Positions 1 through 10,731 of a stretch of DNA of 64,000 nucleotides are shown here, in pieces (position 1 is the stretch's first letter; each line of letters opens with the position of its first letter). Location of the stretch: positions 3,467,925 to 3,531,924 of the forward strand of contig FN649752.1 of NCBI GenBank assembly GCA_000310025.1, in the 5' to 3' direction. The position numbers and the translations under genes were made by a program. Source of the stretch: Ectocarpus siliculosus. Its lineage: Eukaryota; Sar; Phaeophyceae; Ectocarpales; Ectocarpaceae. Under the pieces are notes generated by a model. That model had not been told where the DNA came from and did not search any database. It was given only the letters and a program-made list of their open reading frames with translations.

Positions 1-570
1 CGCACTTCATGTGTTCATGTGGCATGCTTATTTCCGCCCCCGCTGTTTCTGGATGTGCGTATCCCCCCCCCGCCGCTGTTTCTGGCAGTGTGCGCCGTCT
101 TTTCTGTTTCACAGACCACTTCCGCTTTGGGAAGAAAAGCCTGGCGGAAAAACAGTGGATTATACCAATTTTGGCGAACCAGCCATTCCTCCGGTTAACT
201 CGTAAGAGCACCAGCTATGTACAACGGGAGCAAGCAATGCCTCGTGACGTTCGGCATCAAACTCGCGCGGCCTCTGACCAACACCTTTCTCGGGTACATG
301 GCCAGTGGCCACGGAAGCCGTCCGCGTCAGATGGGTCGGGACGGATGTTGCAAGATGCTGCGCAGAGACCGAACGGTTTTTGATGTGAAGACAACAACAA
401 GACCAGTACGGATACTTGCATTAGAAGGTACTGGCGGAGACCGGAACGGTTCTTCGATGTGAAGACAACAGCAGCAACAACGACGACATCAATAACAAGA
501 ACAACAACAACAACAACAACAACAAGAACAAGAACAACAACAGCAACAACGACATCATCAACAACATTAC
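1..570. other. Left edge, presumed intron of the GET3-like gene; CAA-rich
   Basis: I recognise no exon here. The segment should lie inside the GET3-like gene, because its last visible exon ends at 571 with a good minus-strand donor (GAG|gtaatg). It holds two copies of a repeat unit (about 361-475) related to the 55-bp satellite near 20,411-20,580, and a CAA/CAG-rich microsatellite at about 465-560. The long low-complexity reading frames here (poly-Thr, poly-Leu) are repeat artefacts. Confidence 0.5.
361..475. repeat. Two units of the 55-bp satellite family
   Basis: Two related units share a core like gaacggtttttgatgtgaag followed by acaaca, starting near 367 and 438. The same core occurs three times at 20,411-20,580, so this is a dispersed short satellite. 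Confidence 0.6.
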
Positions 571-3500
571 CTCCTTGTACTCCTGAACGGCGCCCTCCGT
601 GTCCACCTCGAGCGCGTGAAGAGACCCCGTCCCGACGATGCCTGCCACCTGCCAACGAAACCCGGCACAGCGTCAGCACTAAGGGCCAAGAAGAATCCAA
701 GACAATGACGTGGAACCTACAACAATAATACATGCAAATATTGCGGGATGAAACTGCGGCGGGAGAGGTGGAAGACGGGATAGCGGCAGCAGGCAGGTCA
801 CTGAGGCCACACACCCAGTCTTATTCCGCCGCACGTAAACAAACAACGCCAACACCAGCGCCAGAAACGACAGCAACGTCACCAACACGCCCACCGGCAA
901 CACCATGAACCACTCCCAACTACGACACCCCCCCCCTACCCCTACGAAATGTGCACCGCCCCTCTCCCTCTTGCCCTTCCCCTCAACAGCAGAAGACGCA
1001 GACAAATCTTGCATCTCTACCGCGTCTCCCCCCCAAAACAAATCCCAGCCATTGTTGTCACCGCCCCTTGGCTCATGCTCACCGGCATCAGCCTTCCCCC
1101 TTTCAGTTCCATCTGCAGGGCGTCTCCCAGGGAGTGTGCGGGGTCCGTGGAGACTATGACCGTCTTGTAACCGTCGTCGGCCATCTTAACGCCGAGGGCC
1201 GAGGAGCTCGTGGTCTTGCCGACGCCTCCCTGAAGGTGTGATAAGGGAGAACCACCACGGCCCACGCAGCGAAGAAGCGAAAGCAACAGCAGTTTCGGAG
1301 CAAACAAGTCGTCAACAACCAACAATAAAACAGCAACAACAGCAACATAGTCCACAACAACAACAACAAGAACAACAACGACGACGGCGACAACAACAAC
1401 AACTGCCGTGCCAACAACGGTAACAACACAACACCACCACCACCACCAGTAACAACACCAACCCCAGCAACAGCAGCAACATCAGCAGCAGTAGCAGTAG
1501 CAGTATACCAGCAGCAACAACAACAACAGCAACATAATCCATAGCAACGACAAAAACAAAAAAGATGTCCCTATATGCTGTCCGGGAAATCGTAGACATA
1601 CAGGTAGCTTTTTCTGACGCTGAATTCATTGCTAATCTGTCTCTGACTCTTTTCTATGATAGAGATGGATTCGTTGTGTCATATTAAGAAAAATAAACAA
1701 AAAAAACAACAACGAGGACGATGACATCAACAACAACAGTAATTACCGTACCAACAACAACAACAAGACCAACCGCAGATCCACGGAATGCAAAAAGGGG
1801 GTCGTTTGTCTACCTTTCCGCCGAGGATGATGAAGCGCTGCTCGGCGTCGGAGGAGAGTTGCTTCCAGTTGCCCTCGTTACCGCCGCCGTACGCGGCGGT
1901 GCCCAGGTACCTGTCGTCGGATCAATGCCCGGTTGGAGAAGGCACTGTAGATCGATGGATCACCAACACATCGATAAACGACAAAAGTAACATGCACCAT
2001 CACGGGATCAAAATACCGTGCAACGAATTGACGTGCCGGGGAAGCCGATCGGTTTGACAAACGCCAAAACACGGGAGGTCTTTTCATTGGTCGCAACACA
2101 ATACGACGGGGGCACCATCAAAAAGTTATGCGAACTTCTAATATCGGTTCTTGGCGAGCGCCCAGTACGGGACGCCCGCGTTCTATACATGGCATTGCGG
2201 TTGCACGAGATCGCTTCATTCAAGCAAACGACACAAACATCGAGACAAGCAAACGACACAAACATCGAGACAACTCGAGATCGACCGACCATTGACGAAG
2301 GGTGGCTCACCTAAGCGGGTAGACCCCAGCCACCTCCATGTCGAAGTACGGCACCGGGCTGATATCGAGTGCCCCATCTGCCGCCCCCCCCGCCGCACCG
2401 TCCGCCAGCTTCTGAAGCCTGCCGATACATGCGGATTGACCCTTGTGGAGCCGTGCCACGTACTCGGGGCCAGAGTCCGGGCTCACGATCTGCAAATAAC
2501 CATAAAAACCACCATCGTGAGTGGTGGACGGGGTAGGAGCTGTATTCGTAGTCGTGCATGCCGTAGTCGTTAGACCATTGACCTTGCATCCCTACAAAGT
2601 AGGAACGGAGCACGCCGGGTTCTCACCGGACCAGGCTCTCACATCACCAAGCGCGAAGCGCCGTGAGGTATTCGGCGAGTCGCATGACGGGTGCGCTGCA
2701 TCCTGCTAAGGGTGTTCGGCATCTTGTGCTTACTTCCTTGCGTACGGATGACAGCTGCGTATCACTTAATTTGTTTTCTGGTGCTTTCACTTCCAGAGAC
2801 AGTTGTAAGCACTGTGTAACTGCCTCGAGGGTGCTTGACCAATTCAACACAACGTGGTGCGATTATGGGGGGGGGTACATTGCGGGGGTGTGCCTTTCCA
2901 GGACTCCGGCGTACACACTGCTGCAATGTGATTGGCTCCGAACGTAGGGGGGGTGCCAATCGGCCAACAGCGTTTTCCGACATTATACCACCCGGAGAGG
3001 TGCGCAACTCGAGGGTGTTAACCAATGGAATGCTTTCAAGATCCGTGGTTGGATGTCTTCTTCTAACAGTGAGTTTCACCGACTTCTTCTTCATCATCAT
3101 GTGCGTAGGATAGCACAGACAGTCAAAGGGTTAAAAACACGATCCAGTCAAAGGGTTAAAACATGATCCACGGCACCAATACCACCCCCCGACCTCAGCG
3201 TCCTGCGGCCAAACACAAACTATCCAGAGGTGGGACAAAATAATCAATCAACCACACACAAGCACACCACATAGGCTCCCAGATTGTGGACGTTGGAAGC
3301 ATTATGTGTTTTCAACCACACTGAGACTGAAGTCTTTTCATGGGTCAGCCGGTTAGCGTGGTCGATGCTAGTAAAAAGAACACCACACACCTGGTTGACA
3401 ACGATGTTGCGGACCGCGACGCCCTGGGTGTTCAACGCTTCCAGAAGGCGTTTCGATTCCGCGATCGCCAGCTGCGTCGGGATGGTCACGATGCAAAACT

Positions 3501-5648
3501 CGGTAGCGTCTTGGTTCTTGAACAGGTCCCTCAGCTCCATCTAGAAAACAGGAGGCGCGGGGTGGGTAGGTGGGGGACAGAACAAAAAACAAGAAGACCA
3601 AGCGCACGAAGGAAATGCAAGCAGGAAAACGGACCGGACGAGGAAAACACAATAGGAAGGGAGGGGGAGGGGGGGTACTCATAGTCGTGCATGCCGTAGT
3701 CGTTAGACCATTGACCTCGCATCCCTACAAAGCCGAAACGGAGCACGCCGGGTTCTCACCGAACAATTGATTCACATCACCAAGCGCGAAGCTCCGTGAG
3801 GTATTCGGCGAGTCGCATGAAGGGTGCGCTGCATCCTGCTAAGGGTGTTCGGCATCTTGTGCTTACTTCCTTGCGTACGGATGACGGCTGCGTATGACTT
3901 AATTTATTTTCTGGTGCTTTCACTTCCAGAGACATTATGAGCACTGTGTAACTGCCTCGAGGGTGCTTGACCAATTAAACACAACGTGGTGCGGCCATCC
4001 CCCTTGCGCGGAGTGAGGGCTCTCGACCCCGCAAAAAATGATCTACTCGACCACCACTCATGGTTATCGCAAAAAAGAAAAACAGAGGTACAAAAAAAAC
4101 CCGGTAACCTGGTTGCCGAGTTCACGAAGTTGATTGGCTTGTTTTACAACGTCGTTGGCAAGCGACGAAAACCCAATCCCGATGACAAACACCGAGGGGG
4201 GGACTTGTTGTACAACATCGTTGCCAAGCGACGAAAACCCAACCCCGATGGCAAACACCGGGGGGGGGGAAGGGGGGGGGGTGGCAATGGGAAAAAAAAT
4301 AGAGTTGAAAAATGATGGGGAACAAGGAACATTGAAAAAATATGATCACAAGAGAAACACCAACTATGACAGTCAACAGCCATCATGCGGCAGAGGGGTA
4401 GCGAAGAACGCTCGTACTTGTAGTGACGTTGCCCCGCAGGTCTAGTGCTCTCCTACACCTGCTTACAGCCGCATAGTATAATAGTACATGAACAGAACGC
4501 ACACCAGGCGGCCACAGGAAAACCGGACGTCGCCGTCCCCTGCTGATGTATAAGCCTGTAGTTTTCGCAATCTCGCCATCAAGGGGCACTCGCCCTTTCC
4601 CACACTAGCCGTGCCTTCTTGCCGCTCCACCCAGCAGTGCTACGCCATGAACCCTCAAGAAAACACACACATGAACGCGCTTCGACGACACAGTGCCAAT
4701 GGCAACCAGAGCCTACGGCGAACTCACCATCCTTTCCTTGTAGCCCTGCAGCTTCTCGACGGCCATGTCCGCCTTCTCCACCACGTTAGTCCCGCCCCCG
4801 AACATACCCGTCAGCAGGTTCAGGATACCCCCCATCCTCCCGCGGAGCTGGATCACCTGTTAGTAGCAGCGCGAGCTCATATGTCACGGGTTCGTCGCTC
4901 GCATTGTGGCGCGAGATATAGCCTCTGTCACAGGAAATATCGAAAAAATGCTGTGCACAACGAACTGAGAGCCACAGACAAGGGGACGGTGTACGCGGCG
5001 CCCGTGATAGTGCTTGTGGCTGTAGCGGGCGGTAACAAAATCGCCGGGCCTGTCGCCACCGTCATTTTCGAGAAGGACAGCGAGCCTCTCGCCTTTTCCA
5101 AGAAGTTTTCGAGGAAGTCGGGGAAGCCGAGAAGCCTCAGCGTGTGGCCCGTTGGCGCGGTGTCGATGATGATGCGGTCGAACTTCTGCCTGTTCACGCA
5201 TGCATTAACGAAACGGCACGTTTGTTTCGGTGGTGTTCGTTGGGGGATGGCCGTACTCGTCGATGGAACGGAACATAAACATAACTACTTTGCAAAGTTA
5301 TTGTCGAACAGGTTCAATGCCGATGCCAAGGGAAGGTGGAAACACTCACACAGGCGGGGGTCGCATGACACTACATGGGTTGATCGTTAGTGTGCCCTGG
5401 ACCCCAATCAAGAGGTGCGTTTCGTTGGTTGCTGTAAGAAAAAACAACAAAATCACCAGGAAACAACACACCGTCAGCCAACGAACAAACTTCATAATCT
5501 CGTGCCGCGATGTGTACGCAGACGTGCTGCGCTTTCGTTGCCAGCAAGGAGTCAGCGACAACGTGATACTTCGATTCCAGGAAAACAACAAACACCACGA
5601 CTACTATTGAAGAAGAGAGAGAACGAGAGAGAGAGAGAGAGAGAGNGG

Positions 5649-5729
<81 letters not shown>

Positions 5730-8700
5730 TGCAAGAATGACAGACAGACAGAGAAAACAGTCTGCATGAAAGAGGGCACTTCCGCCAATTTCCATTTGCT
5801 GCACTCACTCTTCGGAACGGGCCAGCTTGAGAACCCTCGAGAGAGCAACCAGCTCATCGATCCCCGGGGGCGGGTTGGCCAACACTTCGCTGAACTCCGA
5901 AAGACCGAGGCTCTGGCAGGACAAAACAACACCAGCCAAGCGACGAGCAAAGGGGGGGGCGGCGGAGACAATGCGGCCACCAGGGTCAAAGGGGCGATAA
6001 GCTGCGAAAAACCTCTGTGTAGCAGCTTTACTTTACCCCCTCCGGTGGTGCGTGAAATACCACTCATCTGCCGGGCACGCGAGAAACCGTGCTCCCGACT
6101 CCGTTCGTCCCCAAGCATCGTATGGCGAAAACACAAGGAATAAAACATGCAGATGCCCTGTATCTGTGGGTGTACTTGCATCCAGGTAGCATCACCGTTT
6201 CGTTCTAAGAACAAGTGCGAGGCTCGTCCTCTCAGTTATTGCTGCGGAAACAACCGCGACAAGCGGTCTGTGTAGGTTTTGGAGTAGGGTTCTGAGAACC
6301 TTTGTCAGGCCTGAAGTTCTTCATCTCCCACAGTCTTACGTGATGCCCCCCCCCCCCCTTAACCACGCCTAGACGCAATAAACAGAGGACTTTGCGCACG
6401 GACAGTGTCCCTCCGTTGTTCCCGTGACTACAAAAGCGCTCCTCCTCCAACATTCCTTTAAAACACCAAAATATCCTACGCATACGCCGTAATGCCGAAA
6501 GCATTGGACGTCGATATCACATGTATGAAGGAGAAAGGCATGTCGCGCCTGAGTCGTCATATCATACCCCTCGCCATATTCTTCACGCACACCAACTCCC
6601 TCCCTCTCTCTGGCCGCCCTCGAAACGAGAGAACGAAATATCAGAAACGCCAACACGATTCAAGCCGAAACTGTCATGTGGGACGGACATTCACAGCAAC
6701 AGAGGAGATAATAATTGGTATTGTACGGTGGCGTACTGCCTCCTCAATCGGGAAAAAACACGCAAAAAGAACGGTCGTATGCATACCTCCACCATGTCCT
6801 TAGGCACGCCCATTTCCTCAGCCATCCCCGATATGTCAAAGGAGGACAAGGCCTCCTCGAACTCCTTGACGGCTTCGACCGTATCCACCTGTATCACGTT
6901 GTTTCACGCGGCAGACAGCAAACGGGGGAGGGATAGAGAGGATGTACAACAAACAATTGAACTTGGAGGTGCAAGCATGAAACTCATGATGTTGAGAATC
7001 GGTGACTCCATAGAAGAGGAAACTAGCTCAAAAACACTTCTCGGAATTCAGAATGGGCACACACTATGTACGAAGATACCAAGAGATGGATGGCGTGAGT
7101 GTTCAGCGAAGGGGGAGGGGAAGACGAGGGGGGGGTGTACTAGTAGCGGTGCACGCCGTATTCGTTAGACCATTGACTTCGGAAAACAAGGAAAGCAGTG
7201 GGCGTCAAACAAATGACGACACACCCCGATCGGGAAACATATTGAAACCTCGTGACAAATGCGCAAAGGCAAACATATAATAGTAACTTCCCATGGTGTA
7301 CGCGGAGAAACACGACCTCTGAGTGGCACAACAAGGGGGCGCACGAATGGAAACCCATGACGCCCAGTAGCTACCTGGCACGCCCTGCTACCCAGTTTGG
7401 TAAAAATAAAGGAATTAGTACCGGGACCCCGTCGGGGAACGGTCAGTGTTCCCTTTCTAAATAGCCCGGAGTGGCAAAAAAAGCATGTTTTGCGGGACCT
7501 CCTGATCAAAGTACTAAATGCTACCTCCTCCGTCTTCTCGAGGATGCACGTGCAATGGCCTAACCGCGAAGGCTTGCAAAACATTAGAGTGTACAAGGCA
7601 TCCCTCCGGAGTGGGGTAAAGAGAGCACCGCGGCAAGGGGTGATGCAAGAATATGCAAAAAACAAACATAGGAAAACAGATCCATGCTTATATCCTGCTC
7701 TACCAAAGCTAGCTGTGCACCAAGAAAAAATAGTTCGCGCCAGTTTTGGGAGGTCGGCGCGAGCTTTCTCATCGATACTGCCTGCTGTCAAAGAGATAAT
7801 CCTGCAGGAATTTGGCTACATATTTTCTGGATTTTGTTTGGTTGAAAGCCCGCAGCCGCGCGGATGTGTACATGTGCATGCCGACCTCCCGACCTCGGGC
7901 TCAGCGGTCTGCACGGAGATGTGTGCACTGCTCTGCATCTCTGCTGACACCGCCACGACATATACATTGCTCGACTGCTGCTGGAAACTATATACATACT
8001 TGGGGGCTGATTTTGTGTGTAGTTCATTCATGGCCATCAGCAGAAGACGAATTGATTGAGCGGCGTCGTCAAGCCGTGTGTGTGTGTGTTTTTTTTTTTT
8101 TCTTCACGCACACACACACGCGCTTTTCATTGGTCAGCCGGTTAGCGCGGTCGATGCTAATAATAAAGACACACACACACACCCTCGAAAGGGCAACGAA
8201 GAACAAACTATCCATGTACATGCGCGTTTCCAGCGTGCGAACAGTATCAGGTAGTGACCGTAGCATCGTGATGTCTCAAGAATCCGGTGGGGAAGAGGCG
8301 AGATGAGACAGACAGCAGTCCAGAACATCTCCCCCGTATGACAGATATGACAGAAGACAGCCAGACCTGAACAGAAAAAAAAAAAACAGCTGAAATTGCT
8401 TCGGTTTGTACCGCCTTTCTGCATGTACGCTGGGAACGCTACTGCTGTATTCTCTTTTTCCCTCTCGTGCCCCGCCCACACGTACGCGCTCGCTCCACAG
8501 CCGCTCTGACAGCTGCCGCGCCAACGCTCAGCTGATGTGTCGGCATGTGTTGACACATGGTTCAACATCAGATCAGAAACAGCTTGTCACCGCGTACGTT
8601 TTTGGTTGAAGCTGACGTCTTCTGCCGGGCTGTTCGACACGAGAGGCCCGCCTCTACCCGACAGCTGACGCGACAGATGGACAAAATCAGTGCGTGGTTT

Positions 8701-9773
8701 TCTTACAGCCTCAGGAAAATTCTGGAGACTGTGGGGAAGCTTTTACATATCTGTAACTTGTTTTACGACCCCCCATCCCCCGCCTGCTGATTCCATCTTT
8801 GGGGCAGGCATCTTTGTGTGCTGGCACGCCGGGCGCCCCCTTGCCACGATGAGGTGCGGGGGGCTCAGGGAGAAGGTGGCACGGACATACCCACCCACCT
8901 CCATGGCCGAGAGGTTGTCCAAGCCGATGATCCTCACGGGTTCTCCACCGGAAACGTCCTGGTCCAACGCGTCGCCCAGGGAGTGCGCCGGATCGGTGCT
9001 GATGACCAGCGTCCTGGGTTCAAAAACGGCGCCGGCGAGCGCACAAAAAAAAAAAAGAAGGGCGGTTCCGCCACAGCACGGCAACAAGAGTGATTCGGGT
9101 CGAATCTGACACCTAGTCCGTCTGTCGCATGTATGCCAGCACGATTGCTGACTTGAGTGCACACCAAAAAGCAATAACGGCACGACAATGACGAGGGAAG
9201 TTGGCATCCAGATGTACGGAGAGGTAGACGTGCTACATGCACCAGTCCAAGCAAGTTGTAGCCTCCAAGGAATATTAATATTGCGAAAGAAGTTGCGCGC
9301 GAACAAAGCGCGCGTTGCAGCAGGCTGATTATACTAAGCCCAAACTACGCGAGTGCCACTAGTGCTAGGGTGGGCTTTGAGCGCTCCCCAACACAATCAG
9401 CACACGCTTCGCTCGAGTATCGGTCGTACGGTAGACGTGCTACATGCACCAGTCCAAGCAAGTGTAGCCTACAAGGAATATTAATATTGCGAAAGAAGTT
9501 GCGCGCGAACAAAAAGCGCGTCGCAGCAGGCTGATTATACTAAGCCCAAACTACGCGAGTGCCACTAGTGCTAGGGTGGGCTTTGAGCGCTCCCCAACAC
9601 AACCAGCACACGCTTCGCTTGAGTATCGGTCGTACGGCCGAGAGAGCTACAGGAACGCCAAACCCTTCGAGAACCTCTGGTGTAAGTTGGTCGTGTGCCG
9701 CTCCAAACTACTATTATATTAATACTGCTGTACATGTCAACATCAACTTGCAACATGAAAATATCTCACGCAA

Positions 9774-9816
<43 letters not shown>

Positions 9817-10369
9817 CGATCGCCGCCCCATCCACAAAGGCCCACACCTCTCACCTTAGCCCGGCATCAGCACACTGGATCGCAACGGCGGCGGCCGTGG
9901 ACGTCTTGCCGACACCGCCCTTGCCGCCGAAGAAGACGAAGCGCTCGTTGACCCCGTTCCTTGCCTCTAACAGCTCTCCCAGTCCACGGGCGGAGACGCC
10001 TTTCTCCAGACCCGCCGGAGCAGCCACGCTCTTCAGCGAGCGAACCCCACCACTTCTACTGCTCCTTGCCTTGCGCAGGCCAGCTTGTGGCGCTGTTGGC
10101 GTCAACGCTGATGATGCTGATCCCGCTAGTAGACGCGTGGAGGTCGGACAGCGCCGCTGCGGTCGCTGCTGATGCTGAGAAGCAGAGGTCAATCGTCGAT
10201 AGGCGGCTGCTGCTGGAAGCAAGGCTCGGCGATTACTGGCGGATGTGACACGTGACGCGCGCAAGGGGCCAAGCACGAAAGCGGTAGTGCTGCTTGCCGT
10301 TAAGTACGCCAAGGACAGCAGGGCGGTCGGCAAGGATTGGCACATCCTCAGCGCTGGCGGGTGCGGCAT
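571..10369 (-). CDS. Tandem GET3/ArsA-type ATPase, predicted plastid-targeted (3' end outside window)
   Basis: P-loop ATPase of the ArsA/GET3 family, whose members deliver tail-anchored proteins or drive anion export. Eleven exons join in phase (571 codons): 10369-9855, 9013-8899, 6888-6787, 5912-5809, 5189-5093, 4856-4728, 3540-3391, 2489-2311, 1910-1814, 1229-1083, 648-571. Domain 1 shows [11 protein letters not shown] (about residue 148), switch [13 protein letters not shown] (about 177) and [12 protein letters not shown] (about 288). Domain 2 restarts at about residue 492 with [17 protein letters not shown] and a second [12 protein letters not shown], so two ATPase units are fused, as in bacterial ArsA. 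The N-terminus ([18 protein letters not shown]) continues into a hydrophobic leader ending [10 protein letters not shown], then a long Ser/Arg/Ala-rich stretch before the P-loop. This fits a bipartite plastid presequence of a secondary-plastid alga. ATGs at 10369 and 10345 are both possible starts. The intron after exon 5 appears to use a GC donor. The stop codon and the rest of domain 2 are not in the window. Confidence 0.86.
1310..1560. repeat. CAA/CAG-rich microsatellite in GET3-like intron
   Basis: Imperfect (CAA)n and (CAG)n tracts cover this intronic segment. Related short tracts lie at 465-560 and 1685-1770. The encoded homopolymeric frames (poly-Gln, poly-Leu) are not genes. Confidence 0.8.
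2542..2870 (+). repeat. SINE-like element, family 1, copy A
   Basis: Begins with a tRNA-like head: gtagtcgttagaccattgac resembles a pol III A box, and gggttctcaccgg about 50 bp later resembles a B box. A conserved ~250-bp body follows, containing gtgaggtattcggcgagtcg. The same sequence recurs at 3675-4280, 32168-32645 (reverse) and 53237-53650. This copy ends in a G-run and lacks the distal tail seen in copy B. It sits in an intron of the GET3-like gene. Confidence 0.7.
3338..3372 (+). repeat. Short tRNA-like repeat, family 2, copy 1
   Basis: The core cagccggttagcgtggtcga recurs nearly unchanged at 8128-8163 and in diverged form at 20070-20106. The GGTTAGCG core resembles a tRNA A box/D arm. 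It lies just inside the intron after the GET3-like exon at 3540-3391. Confidence 0.5.
3675..4280 (+). repeat. SINE-like element, family 1, copy B (longest tail)
   Basis: Same head and body as copy A, starting after a G-run at ggtactcatagtcgtgcatg. It continues into a distal tail in which a ~60-bp segment (ttggcaagcgacgaaaaccc) is tandemly duplicated at about 4141-4202 and 4203-4265, then ends in G-runs. It lies in the GET3-like intron between exons at 3540-3391 and 4856-4728. The tail matches the reverse-oriented copy at 32168-32645. Confidence 0.7.
5611..5726. repeat. (GA)n microsatellite with one ambiguous base
   Basis: A run of GA dinucleotides over 100 bp, with an N at 5646 followed by a short G-run. 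It is intronic in the GET3-like gene. The N suggests the assembly could not resolve the tract, so its length is uncertain. Confidence 0.95.
7135..7175 (+). repeat. Truncated SINE family 1 head
   Basis: After a G-run, about 40 bp match the family 1 head (tattcgttagaccattgac). The body is absent. Intronic in the GET3-like gene. Confidence 0.45.
7536..7593 (-). repeat. tRNA-like head variant, reverse orientation
   Basis: Reverse copy of the variant head also seen at 23021-23090 (+) and 32095-32165 (-). All three share caatgg...taaccgc..aggc.tgcaaaac and a nearby ctcgagga. Intronic. Confidence 0.5.
8128..8163 (+). repeat. Short tRNA-like repeat, family 2, copy 2
   Basis: Contains cagccggttagcgcggtcga, nearly identical to copy 1 at 3338-3372. 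It is flanked by poly-T and CA tracts on one side and a CA tract on the other. Intronic in the GET3-like gene. Confidence 0.5.
9224..9636. repeat. Two-copy tandem repeat, unit about 207 bp
   Basis: Unit 1 (9224-9430) and unit 2 (9431-9636) are almost identical head to tail. Both start gtagacgtgctacatgcacc, include gaatattaatattgcgaaag, and end near gagtatcggtcgtacg. The duplication lies in the first intron of the GET3-like gene. High identity implies a recent event. Confidence 0.85.
9778..9812. repeat. (CT)n microsatellite
   Basis: A run of CT dinucleotides about 35 bp long, in intron 1 of the GET3-like gene, just downstream of exon 1. Confidence 0.9.
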
Positions 10370-10731
10370 GTTGCGAGTCCACCTCCTTGTACTGCTGTTG
10401 AACAGCGTTGCTCTCTGCAGCCAAGCCCAGCTGAGCAAACCTGGCTGCTTGATAGGACCTTCTTCTTGCGGAAGCACGATTAATGGATCGGTCAGGTTAT
10501 GTGTCAAAGCAGCAGCAGGAGAGTGGTGGACTCCGACCTACTGTCGGCTACCGTCGCCGTCAGCGGTCACAAAAGGTTCATCGGGGGCACCGCGGACTGC
10601 AGAAGGGAGTTCGAGAAGGTCCGCGCGGCGTCCCGCCGGGGGGGGATACAATGCCATCATCCCCTCCCTCGCTTGTGTTGCGTTTTGCGCAGTGAAACAG
10701 CACAGTAGCGGGCGTCGGTCGTGTGGTGACG
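10370..10731. promoter_or_regulatory. Divergent intergenic region, likely shared promoter
   Basis: This 362-bp gap separates the start codons of two divergently transcribed genes, the predicted plastid GET3-like ATPase (minus) and the predicted mitochondrial NDUFAF7-like methyltransferase (plus). Both 5' UTRs and promoters must fit here or overlap. I see no clear TATA box or named operator, so this call rests on position only. Confidence 0.45.

Noticed and set aside
459-728. Poly-Thr and, on the other strand, poly-Leu/Val frames
   Set aside because: Products of CAA-rich repeats; the real coding piece here is the short minus-strand exon 648-571.
4611-5390. Plus-strand open frame of about 259 codons
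   Set aside because: It runs antisense to two GET3-like exons whose minus-strand translation carries family motifs, and it lacks any recognisable domain.
5371-6214. Long frames with repeated Leu-Ser or Arg-Glu
   Set aside because: They are translations of the GA microsatellite.
7397-8059. Plus-strand frame of about 220 codons in the GET3-like intron
   Set aside because: Contains a tRNA-like repeat and no domain; likely chance.
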